64,000 nucleotides of DNA from Chamaea fasciata. Its lineage: Eukaryota; Chordata; Aves; Passeriformes; Sylviidae. The stretch's first letter is position 1; each line of letters starts with the position of its first letter. The notes below the pieces were generated by a model. The model was not told the origin of the DNA and did no database searches. It was given only the letters and a program-made list of their open reading frames with translations. The stretch lies in NCBI GenBank assembly GCA_029207755.1, contig JARCOQ010000005.1, positions 58,973,414 through 59,037,413 on the forward strand. The letters run 5' to 3'. Shown here in pieces: positions 36,701 to 64,000 of this stretch. A program made the translations under genes and the position numbers.

Positions 36701-39700
36701 ACTCCAGGCGGGTGGAAGGAGGGTGCTGGGACACATTATTATTGAAACACCAGCAAGATTTTAGCTCACAGGTTCCAGGGATAGGTCCTGCAGCAGTCAG
36801 TACCTATGCAAGGAACCTTTGCCATGCCCTGCCTGGGCACTGCAGCCACCAGCTCTTCTTAGGCCAGATGAAGCCAATTCAGGCACCAGCACCATGAGAA
36901 AAAGAAGGTCTGCTTCATCCTTCTAAATTTCTTGATGAGGTAGCGAAATGTAGGGAGCATTCATGGCTTTAAACCACCACAGGGATCCCAGCCTTGCTGT
37001 GGAGCAAATCTCAGTGCCATGATAGGTGTGGGCTCTTGTCTGGGAACGTACGTGCTGACCTTTACTCCTCAGTGTTGGTATTGGTCTCACAAGGGTTTAC
37101 AAAATCCTTGTTTGGAATAGAACTGGCAGCAATGGTGCAATAGTTTTATTGAAGTAACTCCCATGCTTAATCTCATGCTTCCAGGCATCTGGAAGATATT
37201 TGCTACCAGCCAACATATGCTATCTCACAGCTTTATTTTATATCTTCTTCTTAATAACATCTAATATTCAGCCATTATTGGCATCTGCTAAACGAGCTGC
37301 ACGATCCAAGCTGCCAGATCCATACCATTATGTTTTCATTGCAAAAACTCAGACAGCGTGTGTGCAATGACAGGAGGGTGCAGATGTTTCAGCACTCCAG
37401 CTCCCCAGCAAAGACGGGGAAAAAACGACCAAAATTCCTACGAAGTTCTAAGCCACAAAGGTGAGCTTTCAGGCCCAGGTGTTTGGGATTGCACAAAGAG
37501 ATACTATGTCTATTACATTTTTTCAACCACCTCATGGTATTTTACTTATTTTCCATGGAAAGTCAAAGGCTGGTCAGGGTGAAGAACAAGTGGAAATGCC
37601 TACATGCGTGAAAAGTCCAGGAGAAACAAAGAGTAGGAGAGAGAAAAAAAGGTCTCCATGCTGGCCAAGGACATGATGGAAAGCCATCATACAGGTAAAG
37701 ACGGAGGAAAGTGCTGTTTGCTGGAGGAGCCAGAGGCTGAACCCCAAGAAACTGTTTATTCCTGGAGTTTCTGAAACCTCAATCCAAAAGCTAGTTCATT
37801 ATCACCAGTCCAGAGGACCTAAGAGACTGGACAGGAACTCAATACCCAGCTTTCTTCATCTTCCACATTGCAAAGTTTTCCTGGTGGGAGGGCATAGACA
37901 CACAGAGCAATGGCTCTCACAAGAAGGAATAAAAACCTTGGGAAAGAATGGCTGTGAGTGAATAAAAACAGTTTGCTTGACTTCCTTTCTACATGGTCAT
38001 TCACTAAGTTTTGTTTAATGTTTGTTCCCTACAAAATGACTAAACTCATGTCACCAGTTCTCAGAAACAAACTACTCCATAGCAATGGGATGAGCTTTGG
38101 ATCCAGAAGCACCTATTCCACCCAGGCACAAGTCCTGAGTCTGCTGCAGAGGGGCATGCTGAGGTCCTGGCTTGGGTCAGGTAATCACAAGTCACACCTC
38201 TCCCAGCACTGGGTAAAGTTCAATTAAAGACACTGGGCTGTTGTATCAAGGAGGCCTATTAGCCTCTAACAGTGGTCTCTGCTGCACCTGACCACACCTG
38301 ATGGCCACATTCACAGAACCAGCTAAACAACATGTTCCATTCAGCTTAGCAGCTGTACAGGGAACAGGCAGCCACTGCTCTACTCCAAAATCCTCCTCAT
38401 CTTCTGGAGGAAAAACTTTTAAAAGCAAAGAATTCTCTGGAACATTCTGGGTTTTGAAAGCACTCTTAAAAAGAACTCAGATGAAACCCAGGGCTCTCTT
38501 CAAAGTGTATCAGTGCAACCCTGCCTCTCAGCAATCTGAATGCTTCCTGAATATTAGTGGGCTTGGTCCTCTTGTGCAGTGGGGAAGCATCATTCCCATA
38601 TCACAAATGCTCAAGTGAGACACAGGCTGTGCTGTGTCATTTGGTTGCACACAGAAAGAGAGAGAGCTGAATACAGAATTAAGCCAAATGTTTGAGTTGC
38701 TGTTTGGTACAGTAAACAACAGACCATCTTGTCACCTGATATATTCACAGGGTAACTTGTTTTTCTTGCTTAAAATGTAAACCTTAGACAAAGAGGAAAA
38801 CACCAAGAAGCTCTGAAAGGAATGGATAATCTGTTCCTGGTAATCATCTTCTCAGTTACATTGCAATCACATGGAAGGCTGCAATTAAGATAAAATACGT
38901 GTTTGTGCAGAAAATTTAGCCACTGTTTCATAAAGCTAATTGTTTTCTCTGCATTTGATAATGAATGAAAGTACTCTGGCCTTTCTTTCTGCCAGACAGC
39001 TTTTCTCCTGAGTAGGAATAGACAAAACAGGCTGGAAGGAAGAAACAAAGGTGATGTGCATATGCTGAGCAACTGTAGTCATGTCTGTGTGGCTTTTTCC
39101 TGCACCATATTACCCAATTTGGGCATACTGGCCATAGGTAACCCAGTATGTGTTACCTGTGCCCAAAGAACTGGTGACCTGGGACCACACATAGATCATG
39201 GACATGCCCCTGTGCCCACCTCTTCTCAGCTCCAGCTGCTGCTCCAAACCCAAGATGCTGAAAAGGCCTCGTTGTAACTGCTGTCCAATGTCAGTATGGT
39301 TTCTTGAGGCCACAAGAGAAAAACTGGGACAACTGTTTGGCTTGGGGCTTTATTTTCTCCCCCGTCACTGTAGCTGGAGGTGACTGTCAAGCCTGACTAC
39401 TGCAGAAACATTACCTGAGATGACTATAACACTTTGTGTCCTGCTGGGAACACTCGCATGTGGGTTTTTTGGTGGAGCTGGATATCAGGGCAGTGACTTT
39501 TGAAAATAAGGGCTTGTTCAGTCACGCCCCTTGGAAAGGAGCACTGTCCACTCCAAATCCCTTGGAGTGTACCCTGTTTTGTTACATAGTCCAGGGTTAA
39601 AAAAACATAGCCTGTTATGATTAACACTATTCAATTTGAAGGATTAGTAATTCATGAATATTTCAGAAGATTGCAGTACATCAGTACTTCAAATTCATGC

Positions 39701-40493
39701 CAACTGTTTTGATTCCACTTTTCTTTCTGCTCATTAGGTATTAGCATTTCTACACAATCTGCTTTAACAACCCATCTTGAAAAATACAGCACAAGGGGAG
39801 TCATCTTGAGTGTTCAGTGACAAACAAGTCAATAGAGATAAATAAAATGGCTGCCAATGTGGAAACTTTTGTTTACACAGCTCAAAACTAACACTTTTGT
39901 TAAGTGATGATGTGTGTACATTTCTGTAATCTGGTGTTGTCAAGCCCTGGAGCAAATTAGATAAAAAGGGGGTTATTATAGTAAAGCATGTAGAAAATTG
40001 CAAGCCTGCAATGTGATCTGTCTTTGACATAGTTTGCATTGTGTGCTAAATGAAGGGCTGAAATCTTATAAGGGACTTAGTCATGTCATATGATCAACCA
40101 CAGACAAAACATATTTTCCTTGGAAAGAAATATACCAAAACGACAAGACAGGAAATGGAGCAAAACGCATGGGAGTCAATTGTTAATAACCAATTTAATT
40201 CTGAAGCTGCATCTCCTCTTTTCAACCTAGCAGTAGGCATCTGACCCCATCAAATGCTGAGGTACTTGGCAGACATCAATGGAGTCTCAGCCAAGGGTCC
40301 AGCCAGCCCAGCTGATATAGGTCAGCTCTTAGCTGATACAGCAGTATATTGGGATGTTCTAGGGCATATTAATCTACAGCTCTTCTTTCAAGTGTCATGT
40401 CCCATTCTCTTTCATCCCATGTACCCCACTCTGTAGGTGAGCCACCACAAGGAAACAGCCTGGTCTGAAGATGGAAGCAGTGATGCACTGGTT

Positions 40494-63943
<23,450 letters not shown>

Positions 63944-64000
63944 CTTGCCCGTTCTTCTCTGACCTGGAAGGCCCTGGGAGTCCCTGTGGTAGCAGGATAC

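Larger units (their letters stand above)
33874..40493. other. Intergenic region SVOPL - ATP6V0A4
   Basis: This is about 6.6 kb between the SVOPL start codon and the ATP6V0A4 stop codon. It should contain the 5' UTR and promoter of SVOPL and the 3' UTR of ATP6V0A4. A T16 tract lies at 36362-36377. ATTAAA on the minus strand (plus TTTAAT near 40194), about 300 bases past the ATP6V0A4 stop, is a possible poly(A) signal. No other gene was recognised. Confidence 0.5.

Noticed and set aside
36403..36897. Plus-strand open frame of 164 codons
   Set aside because: It lies in GC-richer intergenic sequence, has no splice support and no recognisable domain; composition explains the open frame.

Overview
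This is a bird-type vertebrate nuclear window. The evidence is split genes with GT-AG introns, several CR1 LINE 3' ends, and avian-type endogenous retroviral LTRs. The LTR at about 23.65-24.27 kb matches an ERVL-type repeat I know from songbirds, so a passerine is a reasonable guess but not proven. Two protein-coding genes lie on the minus strand, in the SVOPL - ATP6V0A4 order known from human 7q34. Their coding exons were rebuilt by hand from splice sites, phase and family similarity.

Layout. 1-12.9 kb: non-coding, with two CR1 fragments. 12.92-14.55 kb (+ strand): two spliced exon-like blocks of an EPS8-family gene, the second carrying an in-frame TAA, so this looks like a gene relic. 17.27-33.87 kb (-): SVOPL, an orphan 12-helix MFS transporter, with 14 coding exons (485 codons recovered; the last few residues are uncertain). 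Its intron 12 holds a 5'-truncated endogenous retrovirus in antisense orientation and its intron 9 holds a solo LTR. 33.9-40.5 kb: intergenic, with a candidate SVOPL upstream exon/promoter at about 36.4-36.7 kb. 40.49-63.94 kb (-): ATP6V0A4, the a4 subunit of the V-ATPase V0 sector, with 20 coding exons and all splice phases consistent. The one exception is an extra base in a homopolymer of exon 12, which breaks the frame unless it is an assembly error. A second antisense LTR sits just downstream of exon 13, and CR1 fragments lie in introns 16 and 7.

The two genes are neighbours, not an operon. ATP6V0A4 acidifies compartments or the extracellular space in acid-secreting epithelia. SVOPL is a plasma- or vesicle-membrane transporter of unknown substrate.

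I found no CRISPR, tRNA, rRNA or bacterial-type system, and nothing that amounts to a new biological system. The most informative oddities are the EPS8-family relic, the exon 12 frameshift, the unresolved SVOPL C-terminus and the structure of the retroviral remnant.
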